From a virus, in the IMG/VR virus record IMGVR_UViG_3300011115_000232, positions 1 through 35,030 of that record: a DNA stretch of 35,030 nt. One strand, given 5' to 3'. The notes below the pieces were generated by a model. It did no database searches, was not told the DNA's origin, and was given only the letters and a program-made list of their open reading frames with translations. This document shows positions 7,999-14,454 of the stretch, piece by piece (position 1 is the stretch's first letter; every line of letters begins with the position of its first letter). The position numbers were made by a program, and so were the translations under genes.

Positions 7999-9261
7999 TC
8001 AAACAACCCATGAGTTGTTAATATTTAAAGGTTTGCCCCAAGTTGTGTCTGCTTCTACCAGTCCGATAGCCATATAACGAAAAGCGTCAGCATAATGCGA
8101 AGCCCAGTCGTGTAGCGGAGTATCAAAGAATACGTTTCTCTTTTCATCGAATACCCTACGGTAGTTACGAAGTGCTGATAATCCTTCTTTCGTTCCTTCA
8201 GCATCGAACCAACATCTAGGCAACATGCGCCTTACTGCTTGGATGCCATCTGCTACTGACAGGCTTGGTGCAATCGTTACATCTAAGCCAGCTTCCATCA
8301 ATACCTCTTGACGGCTCTTGCCAGTTCCTAGCTCTCGTACTCTTACGTCATGTGGCAGTATGTGTTGACCATGATCGTATCCACGTTCACGAATCCATGA
8401 CACATAGTAATCTAATCCAACGCCATGATTCTCTACAGCGTCAATGATCTGTATCTCTTTGCCTACGACCTGTGCTACCCATATACAAGTGCTGTCGCTG
8501 ATACCCAAGTCCCAAGCGCATACAATGCGAGCAAGATTATCACGAGGGATTGTAGTAACTCTGTTTTGCTCGTCTGCTTCATTTAGCAATGCCCCATAAT
8601 AAGCACCCTCTACAGGCGCATCAAAAGAACACTCAAACTCTTGCCTGTACTTATCCTCACCCATCTCAGCTTTAGCATCAGCCAACTCTTTAGGATCAAG
8701 GATACCTGTTTCACTTGCCTTGAACTCTAGGAACTTCCAGCCATCACCTTTGATCGCCCTGTCCTTAAAGTCTGCAAAATGGTTATTGCCTTTAGGTGTA
8801 CCAATGAATAAACACCAGCCCTTTCGGTCAGCTAGTGCAGGTCGTATAATCTCGTTCCAGATTTTGGGGTTCTGATCACCAATCTCATCTAGTACAACGC
8901 CATCGAAATACTGTCCACGAAGGCTGTCACCATTATCAGAGCCATACAAGCTAATACGCTTACCTAAGAAGTCAACACGTAACTCAGCGATGTTTACTTT
9001 AGCACCTAATGGTCTTGTGTACTCAACCAAGTAATCGAACGCTACACGCTTTGCCTGTGCATACGTTGGTGCAATGTAAGCGTAACGTGGGTCTTTCTGT
9101 TCGTTGTTTAATGCTGCATCTATCAAGTGAATGATAGCTGATACAGTCTTACCCATCCGTCTATGTGCTACCACTACAGTAAAACGATTTGCGTTTACTG
9201 CGTTATGAATGTCTAGTTGTGGCGGTCTAGGTCTGTAGCCTAGATCAATCTCATCAGACAT
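7999..9261 (-). CDS. terL: Terminase large subunit
   Basis: 420 residues. ATPase domain: Walker A-like VVVAHRRMGKT at ~29-39, Walker B VVLDE with Asp125/Glu126, and motif III-like FIGTPKG at 152-158. Nuclease domain: AWDLGISD with Asp251, PHD at 303-305 and HYADAFRYM with Asp392, the expected acidic triad. It packages DNA into the prohead through the portal and cuts the concatemer. It overlaps the small-subunit gene by 8 bases and is followed by portal. Length is slightly short but complete. Confidence 0.95.
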   Translation of the reverse strand: MSDEIDLGYRPRPPQLDIHNAVNANRFTVVVAHRRMGKTVSAIIHLIDAALNNEQKDPRYAYIAPTYAQAKRVAFDYLVEYTRPLGAKVNIAELRVDFLGKRISLYGSDNGDSLRGQYFDGVVLDEIGDQNPKIWNEIIRPALADRKGWCLFIGTPKGNNHFADFKDRAIKGDGWKFLEFKASETGILDPKELADAKAEMGEDKYRQEFECSFDAPVEGAYYGALLNEADEQNRVTTIPRDNLARIVCAWDLGISDSTCIWVAQVVGKEIQIIDAVENHGVGLDYYVSWIRERGYDHGQHILPHDVRVRELGTGKSRQEVLMEAGLDVTIAPSLSVADGIQAVRRMLPRCWFDAEGTKEGLSALRNYRRVFDEKRNVFFDTPLHDWASHYADAFRYMAIGLVEADTTWGKPLNINNSWVV

Positions 9262-9520
9262 CTTTTTTGTGTTCCAGCAACTGGTTAGGAACGCCTGTAA
9301 TTACTTTAAGCAATACTGGCGCTTCATCATTACCTGTCATCTCAATAGAACTTAGGTCAGGCACGGACTTCTTGAGTAGTATCTCAATAGCCTTCATGCG
9401 ACCCGATGTAATCTCATCAATACGCCCTAAAGCATAGTCTTGTAATAAGTTGATTAGTTCTGTTGCTTGTATCTTTGCTCGAACCATCTCGCTGTGACGA
9501 GGATTTAATCTTGCTGCCAT
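9254..9520 (-). CDS. terS: Terminase small subunit (probable)
   Basis: 88 residues, mostly helical, starting MAARLNPRHSEMVRAKIQATELINLLQDYALGR and containing EITSGRMKAIEILLKKSVPDL. This N-terminal pattern is seen in many small podovirus TerS-like proteins that recognise packaging DNA. It sits directly upstream of, and overlaps, the large subunit. GGGAG lies nine bases before the ATG. Assignment from position and general similarity. Confidence 0.75.
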   Translation of the reverse strand: MAARLNPRHSEMVRAKIQATELINLLQDYALGRIDEITSGRMKAIEILLKKSVPDLSSIEMTGNDEAPVLLKVITGVPNQLLEHKKDV

Positions 9521-9556
9521 AATTTTAGACTCCCGAAGGTTGGTCTTTCCTTTTTG

Positions 9557-9637
9557 TTACCAATGATGTACTGCGTTTAGAATTAAAGTTATATTAGCTA
9601 TTACAGCTAACAGAATTACAAACCAATGATCGTTCAT
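9557..9637 (-). CDS. 26-residue membrane peptide
   Basis: A 27-codon frame whose ATG overlaps the preceding stop as TAATG. The peptide is almost entirely one hydrophobic helix (HWFVILLAVIANITLILNAV) ending HHW. The Shine-Dalgarno is weak and the size is at the limit of detection, but the stop-start coupling and hydrophobic pattern argue for a real gene. Function unknown. Confidence 0.5.
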   Translation of the reverse strand: MNDHWFVILLAVIANITLILNAVHHW

Positions 9638-9897
9638 TACCACTTCACTTTGTTAGCCCACCACCCCGCAGATAATTTACCCTTAGCAATATTCTCAGAG
9701 TGACGAGCCTTAAATGCTTCGTTACGTTTGCTACCATCAGGACTACCTTTTACACCTTGCTGACCAAAGCGAATGGTCTTAATCTCATCACCAACCTTAG
9801 CCACAACAACGTGTGACTTTGTAGGATGATTAGGCGTGAGTTTAGGCTTGTTATAGCCAGATACACCAACTTTAGTTAAGCGTGAGTCCTTAATCAT
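9637..9897 (-). CDS. Conserved small phage protein (DUF6321-like)
   Basis: 86 residues, basic, with the string KVGVSGYNKPKLTPNHPTKS, then KTIRFGQQG and the C-terminal FKARHSENIAKGK and AGWWANKVKW. I recognise this as a small protein widely conserved in aquatic phages near the terminase genes (I recall DUF6321, unverified). No enzymatic motif is visible. It is coupled by ATGA to the 49-aa gene upstream and by TAATG to the membrane peptide downstream. Confidence 0.75.
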   Translation of the reverse strand: MIKDSRLTKVGVSGYNKPKLTPNHPTKSHVVVAKVGDEIKTIRFGQQGVKGSPDGSKRNEAFKARHSENIAKGKLSAGWWANKVKW

Positions 9898-10043
9898 TTT
9901 TTCTTTGCCGTCTTAGCTGCATCTTTGAAGTCTTGAGCGCTTGGTGCTTTCTTGCTACCAACTTTATTCATCTTCTCGCCAGAGCCAGCTTTAATACGAG
10001 CCTTCTTAGCTGCAATGTTTGCGTACAATCCTTTACCAGCCAT
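9894..10043 (-). CDS. 49-residue basic protein, conserved in aquatic phages
   Basis: 49 residues: MAGKGLYANIAAKKARIKAG, then SGEKMNKVGSKKAP and QDFKDAAKTAKKK. The pattern GLYANI-AK-RI-AGSGEKM-GSK-AP is a recurring small phage protein normally found next to the FGQQG protein, as here. It is highly basic and might bind DNA. Stop and next start overlap as ATGA. Confidence 0.75.
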   Translation of the reverse strand: MAGKGLYANIAAKKARIKAGSGEKMNKVGSKKAPSAQDFKDAAKTAKKK

Positions 10044-10045
10044 GA

Positions 10046-10192
10046 TTATTTACCCTTCTTTTGGAATTCAGCCATTGCTTTATCAATAGCCTGATCTGTC
10101 GTTGGTGTTTGCTTCGTAGGTTTTACTGTGTGGAACTTACCACCAGCCCATAGCTTGTCAATCTTCTCTGCTACCTTAGTTAAGTCACGCAT
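10046..10192 (-). CDS. 48-residue small protein, unknown
   Basis: 48 residues (MRDLTKVAEKIDKLWAGGK... ending MAEFQKKGK). The N-terminal (R)D(L/M)xKVAEKI resembles the start of the neighbouring 54-aa gene (MRSMDKVAEKIGKVMGEYKD), so the two may be diverged duplicates. The ATG overlaps the upstream stop as TAATG. Confidence 0.65.
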   Translation of the reverse strand: MRDLTKVAEKIDKLWAGGKFHTVKPTKQTPTTDQAIDKAMAEFQKKGK

Positions 10193-10356
10193 TATTTTTT
10201 GCCTTTCTTAGCCATTCCTGCCTCGCTCATAGCAATTGCAATCGCTTGCTTACGAGATTTAACGACCTTACCACCCTTCCCTGAGTGTAGCCCTTTGTCT
10301 TTATATTCGCCCATCACTTTGCCGATCTTCTCAGCCACTTTATCCATTGAACGCAT
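10192..10356 (-). CDS. 54-residue basic protein (DUF6496-like)
   Basis: 54 residues with GEYKDKGLHSGKGGKVVKSR and KQAIAIAMSEAG near the C-terminus. The block LHSG-KG-KV-SRKQAIAIA-SEA matches a small protein common in phages and bacteria that I recall as DUF6496. It is followed by the similar 48-aa gene and preceded by the HNH-AP2 gene, which may have inserted just in front of it. Confidence 0.75.
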   Translation of the reverse strand: MRSMDKVAEKIGKVMGEYKDKGLHSGKGGKVVKSRKQAIAIAMSEAGMAKKGKK

Positions 10357-10358
10357 AA

Positions 10359-10850
10359 TTAAATCCTACAGTCTTTATAATAAAATTCACCATGTAATTC
10401 TTTTGCTTTTTGTTCGTATGCAAAAGAAGCTAATTCTGGAGTTTCATAAAATCCAAGATTATATTTTTTATTTTTATAATTTATTTGAGCACGCCATTTA
10501 TTTCTTGATTTAGTAACACCTTTAAATCCAGAGGAGTTATTTTTCATAATTCCTCTATTAGCTGCATTTTCAAACTTATCAGCCAATCTTAAATTGCATA
10601 TTCTATTGTCGGAATTATTACCATTTACATGGTCTATTGAACTATCTGGAAATTCCCCATAGTTGTATAACCATGCCAATTGGTGAGCTTTATATTGATT
10701 ATAATCTATCAATATTTTTATATACTTCTTACATAAAGTTCCAGCTACATCACCAACAAACATTCTTTTATTATGTTTTACTTTCCAAGTAAATATACCT
10801 GTGTCTGGATTATAGTCTAGTAGTTCTTTTAACTCTTCTTGCGTTATCAT
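10359..10850 (-). CDS. HNH-AP2 homing endonuclase, free-standing
   Basis: 163 residues. It begins with the usual LLDYNPDTGIFTWK segment, then AHQLAWLYNYGEFP and the HNH core SIDHVNGNNSDNRICNLR (Asp73/His74, Asn residues following), and ends with an AP2/ERF-type DNA-binding domain (SSGFKGVTKSRNKWRAQI, LGFYETPELASFAYEQKAKE). It is AT-rich and Lys/Asn-rich compared with neighbours. It lies between the Cys-cluster gene and the small basic genes; its start is preceded by a hairpin that holds the Shine-Dalgarno in its loop. Confidence 0.9.
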   Translation of the reverse strand: MITQEELKELLDYNPDTGIFTWKVKHNKRMFVGDVAGTLCKKYIKILIDYNQYKAHQLAWLYNYGEFPDSSIDHVNGNNSDNRICNLRLADKFENAANRGIMKNNSSGFKGVTKSRNKWRAQINYKNKKYNLGFYETPELASFAYEQKAKELHGEFYYKDCRI

Positions 10851-10871
10851 AATTAACTCCTTAGGTTAATT
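10851..10871 (-). promoter_or_regulatory. RBS hairpin of the HNH-AP2 gene
   Basis: Directly upstream of the ATG (10850-10848) is a perfect 7-bp stem, AATTAAC/GTTAATT, whose 7-base loop CTAAGGA contains most of the Shine-Dalgarno (AAGGAG). Ribosome access would depend on this structure. Translational control of homing endonuclease genes by hairpins at the RBS is known in T4-type phages; that it applies here is inference. Confidence 0.6.
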
Positions 10872-10942
10872 CCTTATTTAAAAGATTATGGCAGGATAGT
10901 AAGGTTCTATCTTTTCGGTCGCTAAACCTAGCCTAATCTAAA

Positions 10943-11347
10943 TTAATCTTCCATATTGCCTTCTGAGTCGTCTTCAGATATAAATTCTTTCTTTTCCCAA
11001 ACTGAACATAATCTGCTGGTATGACAGATAAATTCTAAACGCTCACAAAACCCTCTTTGAGCTTGTCCATCATACAAATCATACTTATTTAAAGGGATTG
11101 ACTCCATTGCCTCAAATAGTTCTGGAGTATTGTTATAATAACTACAGTTACCACAACGCTGACGCTTAACTTCTTCTGGGGTGATACGGAAGGCTTTAGC
11201 CATCTTATTCCAATAGTCATTACTTGGAGCTGATGGGTCTTGTGGACCGAGTGAATAGTTCTTGATGGCATTAGCCGTGTTCTTGTCGTTCTCTTTAGCA
11301 GATACGATTGTGGTTTTAGTATCTAGCAAGCCTTTAATCATAATCAT
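10943..11347 (-). CDS. Cys-cluster protein, possible metal- or Fe-S-binding
   Basis: 134 residues. After a polar N-terminus, Cys residues occur as RCGNCSYYN (C65, C68), GFCERLEFICHTSRLCSVWEK (C101, C108, C114), with acidic tail. A CxxC plus C-x6-C-x5-C arrangement suggests bound metal or an iron-sulfur cluster; similar small phage proteins exist near packaging genes, but function is not known. Start: AAGGA seven bases before the ATG at 11347. Directly upstream lies the 238-bp structured non-coding segment. Confidence 0.75.
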   Translation of the reverse strand: MIMIKGLLDTKTTIVSAKENDKNTANAIKNYSLGPQDPSAPSNDYWNKMAKAFRITPEEVKRQRCGNCSYYNNTPELFEAMESIPLNKYDLYDGQAQRGFCERLEFICHTSRLCSVWEKKEFISEDDSEGNMED

Positions 11348-11377
11348 ATCTGCATCCTTAGTGTATAGGTGATTTTT

Positions 11378-11555
11378 TAGGGTCTGCTATCACGGAGCAG
11401 AGTCGTATCTAGTATTCGACATAGAAAAGGTGATCATCTCTATCTATCCCTAATTGCGCTTGAGGATCAGTCAAGTACGCAATATTCTAAAGTGTTAGGC
11501 TTCACTCGTGCCAAGTCACGTCCACCTAACGAAGTCTTGGATTCTCTCGGAGAAG
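11378..11555 (-). ncRNA. Candidate structured RNA A: nested hairpins plus four-way junction
   Basis: The 238-bp gap 11348-11585 has no credible gene but contains, read on the - strand: hairpin TTCTC/GAGAA (11554-11542); GTTAGG/CCTAAC (11530-11494) enclosing CGTG/CACG; ATTGCG/CGCAAT (11483-11453) enclosing CTTGA/TCAAG; then TAGGG/CCCTA (11452-11378) closing a junction with three arms: ATAGA/TCTAT, GTCG/CGAC and TCTGCT/AGCAGA. One arm extends with a G-U pair only on the - strand, the direction of the operon. A leader regulating the 134-aa gene, or an independent RNA, is possible. Not a known RNA family to me. Confidence 0.55.
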
Positions 11556-11585
11556 AGTAATACCAATTAAGGCATTGTAACTCTA

Positions 11586-11804
11586 TCACACTTTCTTACG
11601 TTTAGTCAATATATCAGGTTTTGGCAAATTCTTAGGCACAAAGTTCAATCCTTCTGGTCTGCATCTCTTGCGAGGATCACGCTCTGTTACGCATAAGTCA
11701 TTGCTATATAGCTGTCCATGCACCAGCTCAATCTCTGCATGAGCCATACAAATGTCCATAGTGTCACGAACTGTATGCCACTTGCAATCTTTACACAGTA
11801 TCAT
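11586..11804 (-). CDS. Small Cys-containing protein, possible zinc binder
   Basis: 72 residues starting MILCKDCKWHTVRDTMDIC. The CxxCxxH plus later Cys residues (C19, C38, C48) resemble a small zinc-binding fold; the C-terminus is basic and Pro-rich (KNLPKPDILTKRKKV). Its ATG overlaps the DUF3310 stop as ATGA. No function can be given. Confidence 0.68.
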   Translation of the reverse strand: MILCKDCKWHTVRDTMDICMAHAEIELVHGQLYSNDLCVTERDPRKRCRPEGLNFVPKNLPKPDILTKRKKV

Positions 11805-12058
11805 GATAACTCTTTCGGCTGGTTAGTCATTAGTTTCTCGATGTACCACATTGCTTTACGCAAATCTTCTACACCGTTCTTTTCTTTCCAGCGCCATAGA
11901 TACTTGATAGCGTTAGCTGTACATACAGCGTCAATACCTTTCAGATTAATCGTAGCTGCTTCAAGAGCATCAATACATTCGATCTTGCCTTGTCGGTAAT
12001 GGGATGGATTAACTTTATCACTTGTAAACTTTTCATATATTACTTCTTCTTTAAGCAT
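11801..12058 (-). CDS. DUF3310 family protein
   Basis: 85 residues. The block VNPSHYRQGKIECIDALEAA, then CTANAIKYLWRWKEKNGVED and LRKAMWYIEKL, is the DUF3310 signature, common in phages and sometimes labelled a nucleotide-kinase-like protein without firm biochemical support. It lies between the Ref-like nuclease and the small Cys protein in the middle gene cluster. The track start at 12058 (MLKEEVIYEKF) is kept. Confidence 0.85.
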   Translation of the reverse strand: MLKEEVIYEKFTSDKVNPSHYRQGKIECIDALEAATINLKGIDAVCTANAIKYLWRWKEKNGVEDLRKAMWYIEKLMTNQPKELS

Positions 12059-12090
12059 AGGTGCGTTCCATAAATTAATTGGATTAAGTA

Positions 12091-12384
12091 TTAAGTCGTG
12101 CCATTCAATAGTTCTAGGTTCTTTGCTAATAGTTCTACCTCACTCATGCCAATAGCAGACTCAAATGCTTTAATTCCTGCATGAATAGCCACCCCATAGC
12201 CACCCAACCGATGATGACTAGGGCAAAGACCAATAGCTTTAGACCAATGTGATTTTTTACCTTTGCCAACTCCAGTCCTAATATGGTGTATCTCGCATGG
12301 ACTATGACCATAGCCAGCCAACAAACAAACGACACACCCCAAATCAGCCAACCTACCATAATGTATGCGCTCATCTTTTGTCAT
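12091..12384 (-). CDS. Ref-like (RecA-dependent) HNH nuclease
   Basis: 97 residues from ATG 12384; a TTG at 12390 is an alternative start. CVVCLLAGYGHSPCEIHHIR is followed by GKGKKSHWSKAIGLCPSHH and YGVAIHAGIKAFE. The CxxC, the IHHIR histidines and the LCPSHH zinc/HNH element match the Ref superfamily found in P1 and many phages, which cleaves DNA at RecA-made D-loops. Context of NinB, ERF and SSB in the same genome fits a recombination role. The typical basic N-terminal arm of P1 Ref is absent. Confidence 0.8.
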   Translation of the reverse strand: MTKDERIHYGRLADLGCVVCLLAGYGHSPCEIHHIRTGVGKGKKSHWSKAIGLCPSHHRLGGYGVAIHAGIKAFESAIGMSEVELLAKNLELLNGTT

Positions 12385-12574
12385 CTCCAAGTAACTCCCT
12401 TATCTTACGTTGACTCTCTGCAACACTCTGCACCTTAACTCTTGATACCTTACCATTTTCTATAGTGCCACGATATGTATGCTCTCCGTTAGTTGCACGA
12501 AAGTTCCATATCTTATCAGTATCAGCCCAAGATTCAGCCATTTCTTTAATAACTTGATTGACTGACATTTCCAT
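12371..12574 (-). CDS. Small protein, unknown
   Basis: 67 residues (MEMSVNQVIKEMAESWADTD... C-terminal VQSVAESQRKIRELLGDDKR). The centre (IWNFRATNGEHTYRGTIENG) suggests a short beta segment between helices. GGAG lies eight bases before the ATG. It overlaps the membrane protein gene upstream by 29 bases and the Ref-like gene downstream. No family recognised. Confidence 0.6.
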   Translation of the reverse strand: MEMSVNQVIKEMAESWADTDKIWNFRATNGEHTYRGTIENGKVSRVKVQSVAESQRKIRELLGDDKR

Positions 12575-12704
12575 ATTTTCTTCTCCACATTGCTTTTTTA
12601 CTTGGTGTAGTGCGTAACGCTACAGCTAACAGTAGTCCTGCTGATACACCAAGTAAGAAAGCTGGTGAGTAGCATAGGACGTAATCTTTAAGTGTTGTTA
12701 CCAT
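12546..12704 (-). CDS. 52-residue single-pass membrane protein
   Basis: 52 residues with a hydrophobic segment SPAFLLGVSAGLLLAVALR at ~13-31 followed by a basic tail (KKAMWRRKYG). The GGAG site six bases before its ATG and the overlaps with genes on both sides support translation. Orientation by the positive-inside rule is N-out/C-in. Function unknown; one of several tiny envelope proteins in this cluster. Confidence 0.62.
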   Translation of the reverse strand: MVTTLKDYVLCYSPAFLLGVSAGLLLAVALRTTPSKKAMWRRKYGNVSQSSY

Positions 12705-12832
12705 CTTTTTCTCCGTTTCATCCATTTAGCAATAGCACGAACATTATGATCACTTCCACCTCTTACAATACGCATACGACCATCAAGATTTAACTTTCCT
12801 GTTGGTAACTTATATGGTCTGTATAAAATCAT
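12698..12832 (-). CDS. 44-residue very basic protein
   Basis: 44 residues: MILYRPYKLPTGKLNLDGRM, RIVRGGSDHNVRAIAKWMKR, RKRW. Start overlaps the previous stop as ATGA. Its charge suggests nucleic-acid binding or a translated linker gene. No homologue recognised. Confidence 0.5.
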   Translation of the reverse strand: MILYRPYKLPTGKLNLDGRMRIVRGGSDHNVRAIAKWMKRRKRW

Positions 12833-13248
12833 GCATTCTTTTCCTTTACGTCGTTAAAACCGTTCTTTCGTTTTAACTCTTGTTCAATGGCACGAGCAAA
12901 TGCCACAATGCTGTAACTAGGAATTAATCCTTTATCCCACATTTTCTTTAATTCTTCTTGTATCTCATCATCACTTAATCCTTGCCAAGACTTCGTTTTA
13001 GCAAACTCGTTTTGCTCTGGTGTAGGGTGGGTGTTTAATCTATCAAATCCCTCTTGATTAATAATATCGCTTTCTTTTGACCATCGCTGAAATGGCAATA
13101 TAGGTTCTTGTGCTGGCTGTTCTAATGCTTCTTTTGCACGATTAATTGCTAAATCAGGGTCGCATCTACCATCTACTTTCCAATCACCAATTTCAATGGC
13201 ATGTTCTACAATTTTAAGCAAATCTTTTAGTGCTTCGTCTTTAGTCAT
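12829..13248 (-). CDS. Phage protein of unknown function (139 aa)
   Basis: Start chosen at ATG 13248 because GGAG lies six bases upstream; a longer frame extends to 13278. The N-terminus (MTKDEALKDLLKIVEHAIE), then AINRAKEALEQPAQEP, and the C-terminus (QGLSDDEIQEELKKMW, YSIVAFARAIEQELKRKNG) match the architecture of variable early phage proteins that pair an N-terminal helical segment with a tail ending FARAIEAKLKEKN. Function unknown. Confidence 0.7.
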   Translation of the reverse strand: MTKDEALKDLLKIVEHAIEIGDWKVDGRCDPDLAINRAKEALEQPAQEPILPFQRWSKESDIINQEGFDRLNTHPTPEQNEFAKTKSWQGLSDDEIQEELKKMWDKGLIPSYSIVAFARAIEQELKRKNGFNDVKEKNA

Positions 13249-13369
13249 AATTACTCCAAATATTTTTTGCATTAACAAAAGATGCTATTAGTCCAAATAT
13301 CAGAATTAATGAAAGCAAAATAAATATAACTGAACATAAAAAAGCAACAATATATATTCTATAGTCCAT
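13241..13369 (-). CDS. 42-residue single-pass membrane protein
   Basis: 42 residues: MDYRIYIVAF followed by a long hydrophobic helix (LCSVIFILLSLILIFGLIAS) and a short polar tail. GGAG lies six bases before the ATG, which overlaps the NinB stop (TGATG). The stop overlaps the next gene by eight bases. Function unknown. Confidence 0.6.
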   Translation of the reverse strand: MDYRIYIVAFLCSVIFILLSLILIFGLIASFVNAKNIWSNYD

Positions 13370-13731
13370 CACCAGCTCCATCCCAAGTTACTAGCCCATG
13401 CTTCTATTTTCTCTTGATACGCTTGCATATCCTTCACGCTCAACTTAGTAGTAGATTGTATGCGTGTAATCTTCTCTCTGCCTACGTACTTCTCAATCAG
13501 TAAAAACTTGTAGCCCATCAGCTCGTGTACTTCCTCTGCCGTGTATCCCAAGTAATTGCCTACGCTAGTGTACAACTCCCATAGCCTTGCGTTCTGCTCT
13601 ATGCTGCGATCACTATTGCGTTCCTTAATCAATACCTGCCAGTTGCCATCACTCTCTACTAAATCATTTAGCTTTTGGAATAGGACTGGTAGATTGCTCT
13701 TGCTGATATTGAATGGCTTGTGCTTTTGCAT
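13369..13731 (-). CDS. ninB: NinB recombination protein
   Basis: 120 residues. VLIKERNSDRSIEQNARLWE followed by LYTSVGNYLGYTAEEVHELM and a C-terminal IEAWASNLG is characteristic of NinB (lambda Orf family), which binds ssDNA/SSB and helps load annealing proteins during recombination. It belongs with the ERF annealing protein and SSB of the + strand cluster. It overlaps the upstream 74-aa gene by 68 bases. Confidence 0.88.
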   Translation of the reverse strand: MQKHKPFNISKSNLPVLFQKLNDLVESDGNWQVLIKERNSDRSIEQNARLWELYTSVGNYLGYTAEEVHELMGYKFLLIEKYVGREKITRIQSTTKLSVKDMQAYQEKIEAWASNLGWSW

Positions 13732-13888
13732 CCTCTATATTCTCCGATTTATATAACCATTTACTACCTTCCCACAGCTCATATATAACCTTTTCATATA
13801 TTATTGATTTGCTTATATAAAATGTAGCTGTCGGGGTGTTGCATTTAATGTAGTAATTATCGCCTTTTTGCCACTTAAGTAACATCAT
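13664..13888 (-). CDS. Small conserved phage protein, unknown
   Basis: 74 residues beginning MMLLKWQKGDNYYIKCNTPT (ATG at 13888 or 13885), then SIIYEKVIYELWEGSKWLYK and a helical SENIEDAKAQAIQYQQEQS. The order 'WQKGD-YI ... Y-LW-G-W ... AK' resembles a small family often found beside ninB in phages. No function known. The 3' end overlaps ninB. Confidence 0.65.
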   Translation of the reverse strand: MMLLKWQKGDNYYIKCNTPTATFYISKSIIYEKVIYELWEGSKWLYKSENIEDAKAQAIQYQQEQSTSPIPKAK

Positions 13889-14054
13889 CGAACATCACAT
13901 TAAAGTACATCTCTTCGTCTAACATAGCGTTCAGCCACTTCGTTCCGCCTAGCTGTTTAAATACTACTAGACGATCTGGTCGCAATCGTAACGATGTTGT
14001 TATTGCCTTCATGTGTTCTGGCAATGGTTTACGCCCACGCTTTACTTCACTCAT
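13875..14054 (-). CDS. 59-residue putative DNA-binding protein
   Basis: MSEVKRGRKPLPEHMKAITTSLRLRPDRLV continues as VFKQLGGTKWLNAMLDEEM. The basic N-terminus, a beta-strand-like SLRLRPDRL and a following helix recall ribbon-helix-helix regulators (a strand ending in P-x-x-L, then 'GG-KWLNAML'). AGGA lies eight bases before the ATG; start overlaps the preceding stop as ATGA. Role as transcription regulator is inference. Confidence 0.65.
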   Translation of the reverse strand: MSEVKRGRKPLPEHMKAITTSLRLRPDRLVVFKQLGGTKWLNAMLDEEMYFNVMFDDVT

Positions 14055-14224
14055 TTCAAATTCCTATCAAAGTTTAACAATGCTTCTATCAAGCTATTAT
14101 TGGTTAATGGAATTTTAATCTTTTCTGTTACTGCTTTATTTAACCAAAAATTAAAACAAGAGTTTAATCTACACCTAGCTTTAAAATTGCTTGCTTTCTC
14201 AATGCTTTTATTTGGATGCTTCAT
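14051..14224 (-). CDS. 57-residue protein, unknown
   Basis: 57 residues: MKHPNKSIEKASNFKARCRL, NSCFNFWLNKAVTEKIKIPL, then NNSLIEALLNFDRNLK. GGAG eight bases upstream; ATGA coupling to both neighbours. No domain recognised. Confidence 0.6.
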   Translation of the reverse strand: MKHPNKSIEKASNFKARCRLNSCFNFWLNKAVTEKIKIPLTNNSLIEALLNFDRNLK

Positions 14225-14454
14225 TTATTCACTCCAAAATCAATAACAGGTCTTGGGGGTGGTGGTGCATACCAATCGTTACTAGGTGCTACATAAGTAG
14301 AAGGCAGTATTGGCGTTTGTGGTATGAACTGCTGTACTGGCACAACATAGATAACCTGTGGCTGTGGTGGAACTATCTTGCTAAAGTCCACTAGACGATC
14401 TGCGTATGCCTGAGTGCTACATGATGCCAATAGTAATGCTAATAGTTTATTCAT
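14221..14454 (-). CDS. Secreted Pro-rich protein, probable lipoprotein
   Basis: 77 residues from the ATG at 14454, six bases after GGAGG. The N-terminus MNKLLALLLASC is a lipoprotein signal peptide with lipobox L-A-S-C (Cys12); an alternative type I site lies after AYA. The mature part is Pro/Val/Tyr-rich (VPPQPQVIYVVPVQ, APPPPRPV). It should sit in the periplasm or on the outer membrane. Small early phage lipoproteins often act in superinfection exclusion (for example T5 Llp), but that is only a suggestion here. Confidence 0.72.
   Translation of the reverse strand: MNKLLALLLASCSTQAYADRLVDFSKIVPPQPQVIYVVPVQQFIPQTPILPSTYVAPSNDWYAPPPPRPVIDFGVNK

Noticed and set aside
11378-11453. A roughly 76-base cloverleaf-like segment as a tRNA gene
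   Set aside because: Acceptor-like helix and three arms exist, but on neither strand is there a T-loop (TTCRA), a D-loop GG or a standard 5-bp/7-base anticodon arm in the right order. Reported as part of RNA element A.
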